In this document: piece after piece, positions 14,701 to 27,979 of the stretch
Layout of the letters: the number at the start of each line of letters is the position of its first letter
How positions within the stretch are numbered: the stretch's first letter is position 1
DNA from: Todiramphus chloris collaris
Taxonomy: Eukaryota > Chordata > Aves > Coraciiformes > Alcedinidae
Direction: 5' to 3'
Assembly (NCBI GenBank): GCA_025345505.1
Contig: JANVCC010000018.1
Location: 61,718,232 to 61,782,231 of the forward strand
Length of the DNA stretch: 64,000 nucleotides
Notes under the pieces: model-generated
The model's input: only the letters and a program-made list of their open reading frames with translations
What the model was told of the DNA's origin: nothing
The model's database searches: none
Translations under genes and position numbers: made by a program

Positions 14701-16540
14701 CTGTTTCCAGGCCGCAAATGGACTTTTGTGGCATTGCTCTGGCAGAAGGGTGAGGAACTGATAGGGGAGGCATCCTCCACCTCTCTGTATGTGAGGCATT
14801 ACTGCTTCCTTGGCTTCACAACCTCATGGGCTGGTACTATTGGTCTTCTCATTGTAAGAGTGGCAGAACATGGAGAATTGCTGTCAGCATCCATTTTTTA
14901 GTACATTGGTAACAAAATGTTCCCACTTATTTTGGGGACTCATGCCTGAATGTGGGCAGGCAGAAAATAAGGAGATGGTCCAGAATTTGCATGAAACTTA
15001 TTAATTATAGACCACAGCCAAGAATGGGAACTTCACCCACACGTAATGTAAAATTTGAAGAACTGGAAGCAAAATTTGGCTTTGTCTGCACTATTATTTG
15101 ATCTGGCTGAAATTTTATTCTGTTCTAACAGTATTTTTGATCCAACAGAATGGTGATTGTGATTTGACTCTCAAGGCCTTTATTGAGTCTCTGTTCCCTG
15201 GTTTATAAACATGAATCTATAACTGCTAAGGATATCTAGGGTCATTTTGTTCCATTCTTTAATATAATCCCCTCCACTAATTTATGAAGCTCTTAAAAAT
15301 GCTGCTATTGAAAGGCCTTTCCAGAGCTTTATCTCTCCAATAATGAGAAACTTTGCTCTAATTTCTAGCCTATTTTTCTTCCCGTGATTACATGCTTCAT
15401 TTACAAATCATGGATAACAATTTGCAGTTTAGCATATCCATCCCTCTGAGCCATTTTGGCTGTGTCCTCCTACTCATCATGTTCTACATCATCTTCACTG
15501 GTAAAAGCTGAAGCAAAAGTTTGCTACCATCCTTGGATTATCCCTGAGTTTCTGCCTGGTTGTTCAAGCCCTTCTACTCCCTCAAGCTGTAAAAGTATGG
15601 GGTTTTTTTTCTTACACAGTTGTTATGAACACTGCTCTTCCTTGACACAACTTTTGGTGTGGGATATCTCTGTCTCATATGGTTCTTATTCCTTTGTTGA
15701 AAGAAAAAAAAAAAACCTTGTTGTAAATATTTCTTTGATGGCTGGAGGTATGGAGTGTGAAGAACTGAGGTATTTAAATGGTGAAAAGATAAACAGGTAT
15801 AGATTTGGCAACGTCTGAGTGTTGGCAGAAGATATACTTCAATTATGCCTGAGCCTACATGGGATGCAGAATTCAATTTATGCTTTGGGTTTTTTTTTTC
15901 CCCTTAAATCTCCCTAAGGGTGTTATCAATTTGTCTATTCTGAGAACATCTAGTAAGTAATAACTAGTAAGTCCGGTCTCTCTACAAATTGTGTGTGAGC
16001 TGCTGTGTTCTCCTGCAGGACATCCAGAGAAGTCACCATTCTTTCCACTGTAGGTAGCATTCACATTAATGAATAAAGTAGATAACGAGTACAGAGAGCA
16101 GAGACAAGAACAGATGAATTCTCACTGATAACAAGAAATAACACAGTTGCTACCTCTTGTGTTCTTCAAGAGAGTTGGAAAGTTTTCCTCCTGGAATTGC
16201 TCAAAAGTTCCTGGTGTGGAAAGTGTGCAAATGGGTATGGATTTGGATCCCTCCTTGGGCTTAAACTCTGTGACCCGCTTCCTGGGTCAAAGATCCAATC
16301 TTTCAAATATACTGGTGACACCATTACCACCTCGTGATCCTGCTCCAGAGACGACTGAGCCCTTCTGGCTTTGAATGCCTATTTTCAGAAGGTGTTTCAA
16401 GGCTCAGGATCCCAGTCCTGCACTACACCCACGTGCACACACCCGCACGGTGCAGGTGTGTGGCTTTTAACAAATATTAACAATAAAAATTAACGTGTCT
16501 TTTGCTAAACATTATAATGCCGAAGTGCTGAAAATACACA
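8800..16540. other. Intergenic, no supported gene
   Basis: AT-leaning DNA with stops in all frames. Only diverged CR1 pieces near 14.4 and 15.3 kb were recognised. Confidence 0.6.
15225..15405 (-). mobile_element. Ancient CR1 fragment, reverse orientation
   Basis: The stretch around CTTTATCTCTCCAATAATGA, GCTCTAATTTCTAGCC and the following TTCTTCCCGTGATTAC resembles the reverse complement of the old amniote CR1 body. Part of 14420-14480 (ctgcaaatttgtggatcttg) may be another piece of the same insertion. Recognised from memory of the family; diverged. Confidence 0.45.
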
Positions 16541-16549
16541 AGAAATACA

Positions 16550-16830
16550 CAACTGCGGAGCCGGGGGAAAGGAAGCCTACTGGGTGGTTTTTTTTCTGTT
16601 CCCCAGGCTCCCGGGCTGCCCTGCAGAAGGGCAGACATCGGGGGCCGCCGGCACCCCCAGGGCCCGCCAGGTGGCGCCAGGTCCCGCGGCGCGACAGCGG
16701 GGGCGTGGCCTCTGACGTAGCCGTGGGCGTGGCAGCGGGCGTGTCCGCCCCGGGAGCACCGCACGCCGGTGAGCGGCCTCTCCGGGGCGCTTCTGCGGAG
16801 CGTTCTCCGGGGGCGTTGGATGAAGTCCCT
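16550..16830. promoter_or_regulatory. Orphan CpG island / candidate promoter
   Basis: About 280 bp dense in CpG, isolated in AT-rich intergenic DNA about 12.5 kb beyond the IL20RA 3' end. It holds several GGGCGTGG/KLF-type boxes, a CRE-like TGACGTAG near 16711, a CTCF-type site and a plausible plus-strand donor CCG|GTGAGC at 16773. No recognisable coding exon is in the island. It could start a noncoding RNA, the plus-strand candidate gene, or act as a distal regulatory or boundary element. Confidence 0.55.
16664..16677 (+). promoter_or_regulatory. CTCF-like binding motif
   Basis: CCGCCAGGTGGCGC matches 13 of 14 positions of the CTCF core consensus CCASYAGRKGGCRS, the third base being G. It lies inside the orphan CpG island. 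Confidence 0.5.
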
Positions 16831-17099
16831 GCTTCTGGGTGGACTGCTCTTGTTTCAAAACCCCTGTGTCTTGAAAAAGAGAAGGAATACGGAGACTTAA
16901 CTGGTTGAAGGTCCAAGAAAAAGGCTGTCTCCTGGCAAGGAGTTGTCCGTGGCAAACCTTTCAGAGTGGCGTTGGAGGATGTGGCTGTCCCTGCCAGGGC
17001 ATCCTAAGCAAGCTAAATGTAAATAATTAGGGGTAAATGCTAAAATATCACTGTGACTTTCCAAAATTCGGTCAAGGATAGCGTTCTCCAAATAGGCAC

Positions 17100-17490
17100 T
17101 GAGAGTTGGGGTTGTTCAGACTGGAGAAGAGAAGGCTCCGGGGACACCAAACTGCAGCCTTTCAGTACTTATAGGGGGGCCTGTAAGAAAAATGGAGACA
17201 ATCTTTTTAGCAGGGCCTGTTGTGATGGAAAAAGGGCTAATGGTTTTAAATGAAAAATGGTGGATTTAATCTAGATATAAGGAAGAAATTTTTTATGATG
17301 AGGATGGTGAAACACTGGCACAGGTTGCCCAGAGAGGTGGTAGATGCCCCATCCCTGGAAACATTCAAGGCCAGGTTGGATAGGGCTCTGAGCAACCTGA
17401 TCTAGTTGAAGATGTCCTTGCTTCCTGCAGGGGGGTTGGACTAGATGACTTTTTAAAGGTCCCTTCCAACTCAAAGCATTCATGATTCTT
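17100..17490 (+). mobile_element. CR1 LINE, 5'-truncated, 3' end intact
   Basis: Characteristic CR1 segments in order: GTTCAGACTGGAGAAGAGAA, then CACTGGCACAGGTTGCCCAG, then GGGGTTGGACTAGATGACTT and CCCTTCCAACTC, ending CATGATTCTTTGG. No open frame of useful length remains. Confidence 0.9.
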
Positions 17491-20400
17491 TGGTACTTAA
17501 AGCAAGCAAAAAAGACGTTGAAACCTTCTTTTAAAAAAACTACCAAGGAAAATCCTGATCATTTCGCACCCATCTGCAGGAGCTCTGCAAGTACAGTCCT
17601 TCAGGAGCCACCCAACAGGCACTTCTGAGTGTCACAGCTAAGGCATGGAGAGGGCAAACGGGCTCCAGGGGCCCAGTGGGTTTCAGTGTGCTAACCCACA
17701 CACAAAGCACTGCAGTGGAAAAAGCTGTCACCTCAACTATAAGCTTATTAACAGCCTGGCTTGCAAGGGTGTGTATCCCAATGACAGTACTTGGGGCTTT
17801 AGACAGGCAAGTCTAGCTGCCAGTTGCGCTGGTTTAAATCCTCCCTTGAATGTGGGGGCGCATGCTACTGACAAGCCTGGAGGCAGCTTGTCACCTAGGG
17901 ATCAAAAAAGAGCAGGCGGTGGGGGTGTGGAAGTTTGCAAGGAGTTCAGGTATGCCAGATCTTGAAGGTGTTGGAGTCCAGGTGTGTATTAGACATGCGG
18001 TGTTCTGAGGTTTTCAGTCTTTCCTATAAAACCACTAATATGGCAGTAATTGATCCCTGAAACTTTCCAGAACCCTTGATCTGCACCTCTCTGTGTGCTG
18101 CATCACACACTTAGTAGACTTCCTCATAAAAAGATCTCTTCAAGACCTCCTGGGTGACATGATTTACCTTTATGCCATGGGCAAGGTTTGTGGCTTAGTC
18201 TTTACTAGACTGACCAGCAGAATAGGGAAAAGTATAAAAACTTGTGTTCAGGGAAGCCCATCTTTCAGTTCCTTGGTGTTACCAGTTCTGTACCTATAGT
18301 GCTGCTAGTTCTGAATTAATAGATACAAAGGAAAAATGCATTTCAGAGGTATGGTACTGAAGACACGACTGTTTGGTGACTAGGACCATTGAAAGTATTG
18401 TTGTAGCAAAATGCTGGGCTAGCTAGACTTACAGAAAGGGGGTAGGTAAGGCAGGTGAGCTGTCTGTCCTAGGTCTGCAACTGTGCTTTGAGCTAAGTGG
18501 TCTGGTGTTTGTCTCTGGGTGGAGCTGAGCTGCTGGCTGGGGTTAACCCACAACAAGGTCTCATAAGCACAACACCTCAGACAGCACAAAGAAAAAAAAT
18601 ACAAGGAAAAGAGAAAAACACGTAGAAACAAATATATTGAGGAAAATTACACGAGTATGTCTTGCCTTCTCTGCTTTCTGCTTTTGAAATACTGAAACAC
18701 AGAGCAGTTGAGAAACAAATTTTTCCCTTACCTACATTTTCCCTGAGGTCCAAGACTGCCCTTGCCCTGCATGTAGCAGTGTGACCAAAGACCCCTTGGT
18801 CAGTAGTGCAGTCAAACCAGCATGTGCTTGTCTATGTCCCCCCTCCTCCACACCTACCAAAAGATGACTCTCCTTCACAAAAATTTGTGTGTGTCTTCAG
18901 TCTCCAGTTTCTGCTGGCCCACTTGCAGATGAATGAACTTCTGGATGAACAGCTGGATGAGAATGCCTGAGCTTTCCCTTGGTTATGCTAATGAGATACT
19001 TCCTGTAGAGGAAAATTCCTGGCAGTATTGGATGCCTCATAGATAAAACTCCTGAGCTAGTTGAACCAGCTAAAACTATTTAGCTAAAGACACTAATTTT
19101 GATGAATGGAAATCAGGCAAGATGATAAGCAGTCCCTGAGATTATAAGCAAAATCATGAGCTAGCCTTACCAAAGAGGTCTCATTTGGAAATGAATACAA
19201 ATAGACAGATGAAAGTGAGTCTGAGCAGTGTGTGTCCTTGTCTGTGGTTAGTTACAGAGCCAAGACTGTTCTGGGTTTATGCAGTAGCCTCAGGTATGTA
19301 TCACACTCCTTCAGAGCAGCCTGTCTGGTTTAGCCTCCTAACATTACTGTATGTTGTAATGTATTAATCTGGGAGACATCCGCTTGATTTACATTTGTAG
19401 ATATTGAAATGGCATGTGAATTTCATGTACTGCAAGTTTTTAGCCCATTGAATGCTGGAAGGTTCATGCTTCATCTGCTACTCCTAAACTGAGAAAATTC
19501 TGCCATCGTTTGTCCTTCTTATATTACTGAAAAAATGCAGAGGAGATGAGATGGTTCTGAACTGTGGTCTGAAGCTCTTACAACCTGGACAAAGAACACA
19601 GAAATGAGGTAGCTGAGAAAAAATGGAGTGAGCAATGTGATTCAGCATAAGTCAGTATGACCAAATTCTCAGTCATCTGCTCTCCTTGAAACTGTGACTG
19701 ATGTCTGTTCCTCTACTTCCTCCTGCACTGCTGGCAACAGGTTTAAAATGTCAAAAAGCTGCAGTGGATTTAGTATATCCATTTAGTCCACCCCTTTTGT
19801 GATTTTAACTTCCTATTCTGTTTGTGAAGACATTTTCATTCAACGGACAACCTGCCTGAGTGGGCTTCACAACTCGTGTGAAGGTGCAAACATCCCTAGT
19901 TTCTTTAACTTACAAAGGTCCCGGACACCATCCCTCTCTCTGAGAAAGTGAGGCCTTTAGAAAAGTAGTGATATCTCCTCATCTTGGGGTGTTCATGGAC
20001 ATGGACCCAGGCTCTCAGATACTGCTCTGACCTCTCCACTCTGTAGTGTGACACATTTCTGCCAAGCACCTTTTGTGGTTTAGAGAATGAATCAAAGGAT
20101 TTCCCCTGCAGCTCCCGCTGTTTGTTATAAGGAGTTGCAATGTGTCTTGGCAGTCAAAATGCTCCTGTTTCCTTCAGTTCTGCTCCCGATGAATGAAAAC
20201 AGCCCCAGGCAGAAACTGAGTCCCTGTGTGTATTGCACTAGGTAGACCAAAGCTGAGGGAGGTTTGATGAGCTTTCCGTATAAAAAGCATGGAGTAATAG
20301 AGGCAGAAATAGAAAACGGGAAGAAATAATTTGGTTTGCCTGAAGTTCTAGTGACATGTGTTGCAAGCCTAAGGATTAAATGCAAAATCCCTGTCTTGGA

Positions 20401-23400
20401 TCTGAAAAGTTTTCAATCTGTAACTTAAGCTACTTGTCCATGTTGGTATTTCTACTGTGCTTGTTGCTATGAGATTTCTATTTTTAATAGATAAAATTCA
20501 GACTACCTAGTTCAGGTGCTTAGTTTAACTGAATTTCAATCACCTTTGATGTTTCTTCACCACCAGGAGCACTGGAGAGGGCACTAGATCATGGCATAAC
20601 AAGATTTACCTTGGTGAGACTATTAAAACAAGGTCCTTCCCAGATAATTCAGTGTGGAGGCTCATGTGCTCTTTTGCAGAAGAGACAAAAACAAGCAGTA
20701 ATCAAATCAGACCAAAAGAAATCTAGCCATCTGCCCTGTGTCATGGTGACCAGAAGTTAGAAGATAAGCAAATTTACAAACCTAGTCTCAGTGAGGATGC
20801 CTGTTTTGGTCTTTATATGTATATCCTGGGAACTCTGATGGCCTCTCTGTAGAAGATAGCTTTCTGATAAATGTTAATGAAGTTACAAGGAACAGATCTG
20901 CCTTCTTACTAATGAAAAACATCTCAGTAAAAAGCTAGGGAGAACAAGCCACAACTGGTCCATCCACTTAATGGATTTTGATAATTGCCATTTATTGGTG
21001 TAGTTGGCTTTGGACCAGTCAGGAGCCTCAAAGATTCATGTTTCATCTCTGTCAGGCATGTAAAATGCCAGTTTTTAAGGGATCAGTAGTAACATGACCT
21101 GATCACTGCACAACTACATATGATAGGTTAGATGGTTTTACTTTTGCAGGATGGACTTCAAAATAATCACAAATATTAAGACACTTGGTAATGGGAGATT
21201 CTGCATTGCTGAATGCCACAGAAATGTCAGGAAATCGGTGTTAGAGACTGCTTCAGGCATTCAGAACAAAATCTTCTGTTCCCATTTTCTATCTTCATTG
21301 CATCTTCCATCAAACATAGGACTGAGACCCCTTTCATGGGAGAAGGGGGGGTTTCTCTTCCAAGTGCTCCAGTCTTTGGCAGAAACATCCAGCACTCAGT
21401 GCAATCACTGAGGATCTCGGGTGCTGACCATGCTGCTTTGCAGACTACCCAGACCTGGCAGAAGCAATGGATTTCTCCCTCTCATTTTTCATGTGGTGTT
21501 GAGAAGGAAGCTGGCAGTTTGGCAATGGCTTATAACTCTTCTGCTTGCTCAGCTGACCAGGATGCACACTGGATCTTGAGAGAAGTACTTAAAATGTCAA
21601 GCTTTTGCTTGAGATTTCCTTTGAGGTTAACTAGGAAAGGAAAACTGGTGTTAACCTTAACAGACTTGAAGAAACATAGCATAGCACAAGCAACGGGTTA
21701 AAACATCTATGACTATAATAACATACTACTGCCAGGAGAATGGAAAAAAACAGAGCATATAGTATTCAGACCTCATGCCAGCTGCAACGTAATGTCACAC
21801 AGCCGTTCTGCTCTAGAGGGAGATCGCGGGTTGGCTGCTCTGCATCACTTAACCTTGGGTTGGCTTATTTTTATTAATGGTATTGATACAATCTTGGAAA
21901 ACAGGAGTATTTTTTACTTCATAGGCATACTCTGCATTTTGAAAAACAAAAAGTTTTGAGAAGCATCCTTAGATTGAACTTGTGTTGATTATGGAAAGAT
22001 AATGGTGTAAGGGGGATAGAGCTGGTCCTTCCGGAGAGACATGTTTATGAGAAATTTATTAGCTGGCGTAATGGAAGTAAGAGTCTTTTCTCTCTGCCAC
22101 ACTAATCAATTGTGTTTACTAATTGGGTAAAAGGTGATAGTCTTTCCACACCTCAGTGTGTTGGACTGGAACGTGTTTACAGAGCCCCGTGACTGTTTTG
22201 ACAAGGGCTGTGAGGTTGGTTAGTTCTGACACTTACATTCTTGATAAACTAGAAGTACAATTGTCCCAAAAGATTGTGAGGAAATATTTGTGATAGCAAT
22301 GAGAAATTAAGGATGTTGAAAATATAGGAAGGACACAAATGGAAGTAAATTAATGTCTAACTAGTGGTGTTAAGGTACATCAAAGGCATTGTGGACTACC
22401 CATCAATAGATGAATACAGCAGATGGTGTGAAGGGTTTTCTAGGTTCATGCTCACATTCATGTTTTAAAAGGCATGGGAACAGCCTGCTGACAAACTTCT
22501 GCTTTGTTAGTAGAAGCGGAGCTCATAGACCAGCTCACAGCTGGTTCCAGAGGCTCAGCAGAGCAGGTGACGTTGCTGCAGGTGACAATGGTTCAGGCCC
22601 TTTCTCAGCAGATGCAAGTCCCTTAGCAAGCAGAAGACTGAGAGAAAGGAGCAGAAGTCAGATTTTCTTTGCTGTTTGAGTTAATGCAGAATGCTGTAGA
22701 GCAGCAATGTAGAGCAGGAAACACTCAGTGACACAAAACAGGAGCAGTTCATTTGATTCTTACCTGGCTCCCTGGCAAGATTGGCTGTATCTAAACCACC
22801 CCTGACTGATGCTCCTCTATTTTATTTTAATTCTTAAGAACTGTCTGCTCTTCCCAGGCTATCTACTCCACTGGTCTACTTGGAAAAAAAAAACGGTGCT
22901 ACAACATAAACAATATACAAACCACATCCAGCAAAAAACCATTAATGTCAGCATTAATGAGGTGGTAGGAGAGAATGGGCTGGCACAGTGGCAAAGGGGA
23001 ACTCACCTCACTCAGCACAGCAGAGATTAATACCATATTAAGATGGCTGCATGGCATGGCTTGTTATCTTTTCTTCCCTAGAGAGTAGTTTTCCTAGATC
23101 ATTTTGGCTGACTTTGCCCTAGGGGTCAGATCTGACACACTGCTGGTCTTCTTGTTGGTCATCTCTGGACTCTGCATCTGGTTCACATACTAAATTTTCA
23201 CCTTAAAATGTCATCATTTTAATTCAAGCCAAACTGTATATATGTATAGCCTTAAACATCCAACAATTTGGAGTAGCCCGTGGTATGGTGACATACTGGT
23301 GAGGGGAACTGTGACCTTGGTGGTTAATGCATGGCAGGAGGAAGGGGGCTCTGTGTTTTGCCCGCTTTTGCCCCGCACCCCCACATTTACTCTATGATGA

Positions 23401-26400
23401 TTTTTTCAAACCATTTTATCCTTTCCATGTATCGGTTTCCCTTTCTGTAAAACTGGAATAACAAGCCCTCTTTCTTTGTATTTAATGACTGTAAAATGCT
23501 TGGAGGGCCTGAAATATGAACAGAAATAGAAATCAAAGCCAAAATTAAAATACACACATGATGTATTGAAGTGCTGCTTTTCCTAATCCATAACAGTCAA
23601 AAATGCTTAAACCTTTTGATTTCTGTGACATTGAAGATGTCTGGGTTCCTTGCTGATTTCAGTAGGGTCCTGCTGAACACTTTCCTCCACTCCCAGCAGC
23701 CTGCAATGACACGATCACTGAGGATTTAGAAACCCTATGCAATTTTCTGCCCTGATGCTGGGCCACACTGCTGTCAGCATCCTGACTTACTTTGGATAGC
23801 TGGAAGATGTTGTTTCTTAATGCCAGTTAATGGAAGGCAGAGCTGATGATGCACGTTTACGGCACAGGCTGCTGCTGCAGTACCTGGGTCAGTTTTGGGG
23901 AAATGAGAATAATTTCTGGCACTACGGGAGTCACTGCAGTGCTTTTGGACGCTAGCAGACAGCATTTGCTGAAGCTGCTGTCAAAGATGATGAGCAGTGC
24001 TCACTTTCCACTTGGGTGAATAACTCCTTACTGACAAGGTCATGAATAAGTCAGAGTGAGATTTAGGAGGGTATCCTGCAAGTGATACAAAATCAGGACT
24101 GTTCCCTCTCTGCAGGTTTCTCAGCCTCCAGAGACCTTAGCATGTGGTAAAGAGCAGCGGCAAGCAACACACGCTCGGAGCAGGAACAGCGTGATTGGAA
24201 ATCATTGCTGTAATGCAGGTTATCATTCCTCCAGCAGGAAGGATGCAAAAGCCAAGCACTGAAGAAGCACTACTGGAATGTGCGTCTTCTCTCAACATGA
24301 GGGTTTTCATAGCTATGTAGTGCTAATGAGCAAGTCCTCTTCTTAAAACCTAACTTAGCCCAGGAAAATCTGTCTCATCTGTCTCAGTTAAACTGAATCT
24401 GGAGGTTTTAGAAAACAGAAGTCTGTACTTTTTTCTCTTTTTGTCCCCCGTCCCGTCCCCTCCCCTTTTCTTTTTTTCTTTTTGTTTGTTCTTCTTTTGG
24501 TACAATAAAGGGGAAACACAGTGAGAAATTAAGGAGACTGGCTTAGTCTTACTGCGGGCACACATTACCAAAAATCTTCATAGTTTCTAGGTGACGCTAA
24601 ACATGAAAATGACTTCCTACACTTACTGCTATGTGATCCTGGGCTGATGAAGCTTGAAACCTATATGCAAAACCAAAGCAGAAAAATCTTGACTTGTTGC
24701 GATGTCTTCCTTTTATGGAGAATGTTGGTACTTTGAATGGACAATGGGAGAGAGCTGAACAGGTTTAAATCTTTGATTTTGCAAGAATGAATCATGTCAT
24801 AGAAACTGCAATTGTTTAAAAATATGTTGCTTGGAATAACTGATTTTTAACTCCACTGTATTGATGAGCCAACATTTCTTATTTAAAGGGCAAACCAGGA
24901 TTAATCAGTTTTAAGACTTGACAGCATATGAGCATAATTATTCCATTCAGCATATTCCAGGCAAGAAATGTCACATGTTTGTTAACATTATTGTTGAAGA
25001 AAGACACACTTGTTTGAAAGACCTACCGACACTGTAGAATTTTCACAGTAAATAGTCATTGTCCTTGTTTTGAAATGTTCAAACCAAGCTGTTCTTTTTT
25101 AAGTTTTGCTTGGTTAACATTCCAATCATTTCATCTGCTTAAGCCTGTATTTGCAAGTCAGACCTTAACAGAAGTCATTACTTAACTATCTTCTGTTAAA
25201 CTGATAGATTTTGTCACTACTAAATACAGGAACTCATTCTTCTTTAGGGAAGTGCTAAAGCAAAAGCTTAACTTAAAATTTATTTTTAAATCAGTAGAAC
25301 TTGAGGATGTTTCTGTGCAGTCATTTATTAATAATGTAATTTGAAGTATTTCCTCACTCAGGATGTTGTCATATTGTGCATTTTCCAGACCCTGAGAATG
25401 TTTTTTGGAGCTCTTGCTGGACCTGCCTTAATATCCGTAGGAAAATCTGTGCTGTCTGATTACCAGTGTTAGCTACTCTCTTCAGAGCCCACCTCTCCTT
25501 CTAACCACTCTACTGCCAGTGTATTGCAAATTTCTAGAACATCACAGATGCTAACACACTGCTGGCATCTCCACAGTGCACCTGCTTACCCTCTACACAC
25601 AGTGGGCCACTCCAAGAAATTTTTCTGATCTCACTTGTACAGAGAATATTCTCATCTCAGCCTTGTCCAGCAACCCATGCACCTTTAGTGGTCCTCTGAG
25701 TGTTGATCTGAGAACCCTTGTGAAGTCCAGGCAATTCAGCTGCTGCTATCCAATGGCCATGCGATTTGGTTTTTCCTTCTAACAATTAGACCATTTCCAT
25801 CTGCTTCATGTTACAAGTTATCCTGCAGAATGTATTGTGCAGTCGTCATGTATTCCTCACCTGTCTAAGAGCACACACTGGGCAGGCAGTCCAGCTGCAG
25901 TCTCACACACTGCCAGGCACACCACTCATGCTGGATTTTTGCCTGCCGTTACTTGGACTTCTCCATCTGCTCATTCTCACTGTGCAGTCGTTTCTTTAGG
26001 GCTGCTGTACGTCAGACCACAGGTATCCTGCACTCAGCTGCCTCTTTCAGTCTCTCCCTCATGAACCCTGTCACTCTTTCTGAGTTGTAGGCAGCAAAAC
26101 CACACTTACAAATTATAGTTCCTTTTCCAAAACTCGTGTGCCCACACTTAACTATCAGTTTCATCGTCATTAGATCTCATTGATAGCTAGGCTTCCTGTT
26201 TTTCAAGCTCAAAAGAGCATTGCCTTAGCCTTTTATAGTAGTATTTGCCTTCTATATTCATGGTTTACTTTGTAAACTGGATGCCGTTTTTCCAGTAGTG
26301 GTCACATCAGCCCTGCAGACACAGGTGAAATTCTATTTTCATTGCCATCATAGTCAAGTAATACACATGCTTTTATCGTCAACATACTCCTATTTTGTTC

Positions 26401-27013
26401 TATTAATCTCCCACACCATTTTCAAAATCACTGATTTTGAGGCTGCAGGTAGATATGAATATAGTCTCTGCTTCTAGATAGATGACCTTGATTTTGGTTG
26501 CATTAAGTCTATTAAATGTGGCTAATCAAAGCCTAGTAAAGTGTAATAAAGACTAGGAACATATCTTACTGCTTGGATCCTTCAGGTAATTAATAGTGGC
26601 CTCCTGTCTGAAATCTTGTAGGTAGGATTACAATTTTACACGGAAGCGTACTCCTCCTTGCTGACCGTTTGGCTTGCTGAAGGTGCCATGTCTGATCAGT
26701 TTCACTTGTTTAATATAATTAGAAAATTTTAAGGAAAAATACGAGTAACTGTGAGGATATTAAAAAAGCCATTGACAAGCTACTGGTATTATACTGATGG
26801 AAACTGGCACCATTTTTTTCTGCCTCATCAATTTCAGAACTTGACTAGCTAACCTGAAAAATTCTTCTGCATGTAACAGAAAGTTCTTAGCTTCATTTAC
26901 TTTTTTTCCCCTCCAGCTTTCTTTTTGCTTTTCCTTTTTGCTCTATCCTGAGAACACTTTGAAAATGTATCTTACAAATACAAAAAAGGACTATTTGCAT
27001 AATCTAGTATCAA

Positions 27014-27038
27014 ATCTGAATTTCATGCAAATTCAGAT
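27014..27038. repeat. Perfect inverted repeat containing an octamer motif
   Basis: Arms ATCTGAATTT and AAATTCAGAT are exact reverse complements around a 5-base centre CATGC. The right half contains ATGCAAAT (27025-27032), the canonical POU/octamer site. Confidence 0.8.
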
Positions 27039-27264
27039 CAAAAGGAAGCAACACTGCAAGTGATGTAAACTTCTATTACAAATATTTTGGTGCAAAAATT
27101 AACTACTATTTTAAAGCATAAATTTATCATGAAAATGCATCCGTGATTGCACAAATCTCAGTATTTTGTGCCCTGATCACAAGTAACGTTAACTAGGAAA
27201 GCAATGCCTTTTCGAGTACAAGAGAGGAAATAAATGCTATATACCTTAATTGTAACTGTAAAGT

Positions 27265-27285
27265 AAAAAAAAAAAAAAAAAAAAA
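27265..27285 (+). repeat. Homopolymer A21
   Basis: Twenty-one A residues in AT-rich intergenic DNA. Similar shorter runs occur at 2705-2719 and 33094-33109; on the minus strand the last forms the pyrimidine tract of the IL20RA exon 5 acceptor. Confidence 0.9.
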
Positions 27286-27891
27286 GTTAAGATTCAGAGA
27301 AAGGAGATATGGCAACCAAATAGCTGCATGAAGTGAGATTCTATGGTTTAGTTACTAATTTTCAAATTTTAATGAGCAATGACTTGCTTACGTTATGTTA
27401 GGTGTACTTACATGGAGTAACCATTGGTTTAAGGCTTGTTTATCTAAAAAATTAAAAAAAAAAAGGAGGAGCTGGCAAATAATGCCAGGAGAAATACAAA
27501 CCAAAAATATGGGATACCTTCGTCTTCAAGGAAGATTGGTTTGCAGCTGCATCAAACTATTTAAGGAGCTAAGAGCATCTTCGTCCTTCCAGATGGAAAA
27601 TACGGACTAAACACAAGTGATTGGTCTTCAGGCAGTGGTACCTGGGTAAAATGAAATGGACTACAGAGGAAAGTAAATCATTGTTTCCTGTGTATGAGTT
27701 AGATTGCCCACATTGCAAAAGCCAAGTAGGAGATTATGCACAAAAAGGTTAGTTAAGAAATTTTTAGAAAATAATTGAGAAAGGTTTTGGATGACTTAAA
27801 TGAGGCTGGCAGTAGTAGAAATTTTGACTTTTTCCCATCTCCAACTATTTTCTTTTACACTGAGCTATAGCCCTCCTCTGTGAACTTCTAG

Positions 27892-27909
27892 ATGCACAAA
27901 GATGTTGAT
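27892..27909 (+). CDS. Possible start mini-exon for the antisense gene
   Basis: ATG followed by five codons (MHKDVD), then a strong donor GTAAGTAT. The intron to exon A would be 70 bp and in phase 0. A TAG precedes the ATG directly in frame. This is a short match and may be chance; exon A's own ATG or a distant upstream exon are alternatives. Confidence 0.18.
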
Positions 27910-27979
27910 GTAAGTATTAAGGCATTATTGAGGATATTTTTTTACATGAAATATTCTACTGTCACTTCTTGTTTTACAG

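Larger units (their letters stand above)
17500..27890. other. Intergenic, weak exon-like segments only
   Basis: No gene could be assembled. Two plus-strand segments with good acceptors and open frames, 20567-20613 and 24116-24218, are described among the findings. The rest is repeat-poor unique sequence. Confidence 0.5.

Noticed and set aside
16495..16955. Open frames of 93-147 codons on both strands at 16.5 kb
   Set aside because: Same cause, a CpG island lacking stops. Composition is Pro/Arg/Gly-biased and no domain is recognisable.
17580..17816. 78-codon plus-strand open frame after a good acceptor next to a CR1
   Set aside because: No convincing donor and no recognisable content; adjacent to repeat sequence.
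21151..21701. Two overlapping plus-strand frames (86 and 162 codons), the first after a good acceptor at 21150
   Set aside because: No recognisable family, no good donor at the end of either frame, and no phase connection to the other candidate exons. Kept as probable chance.
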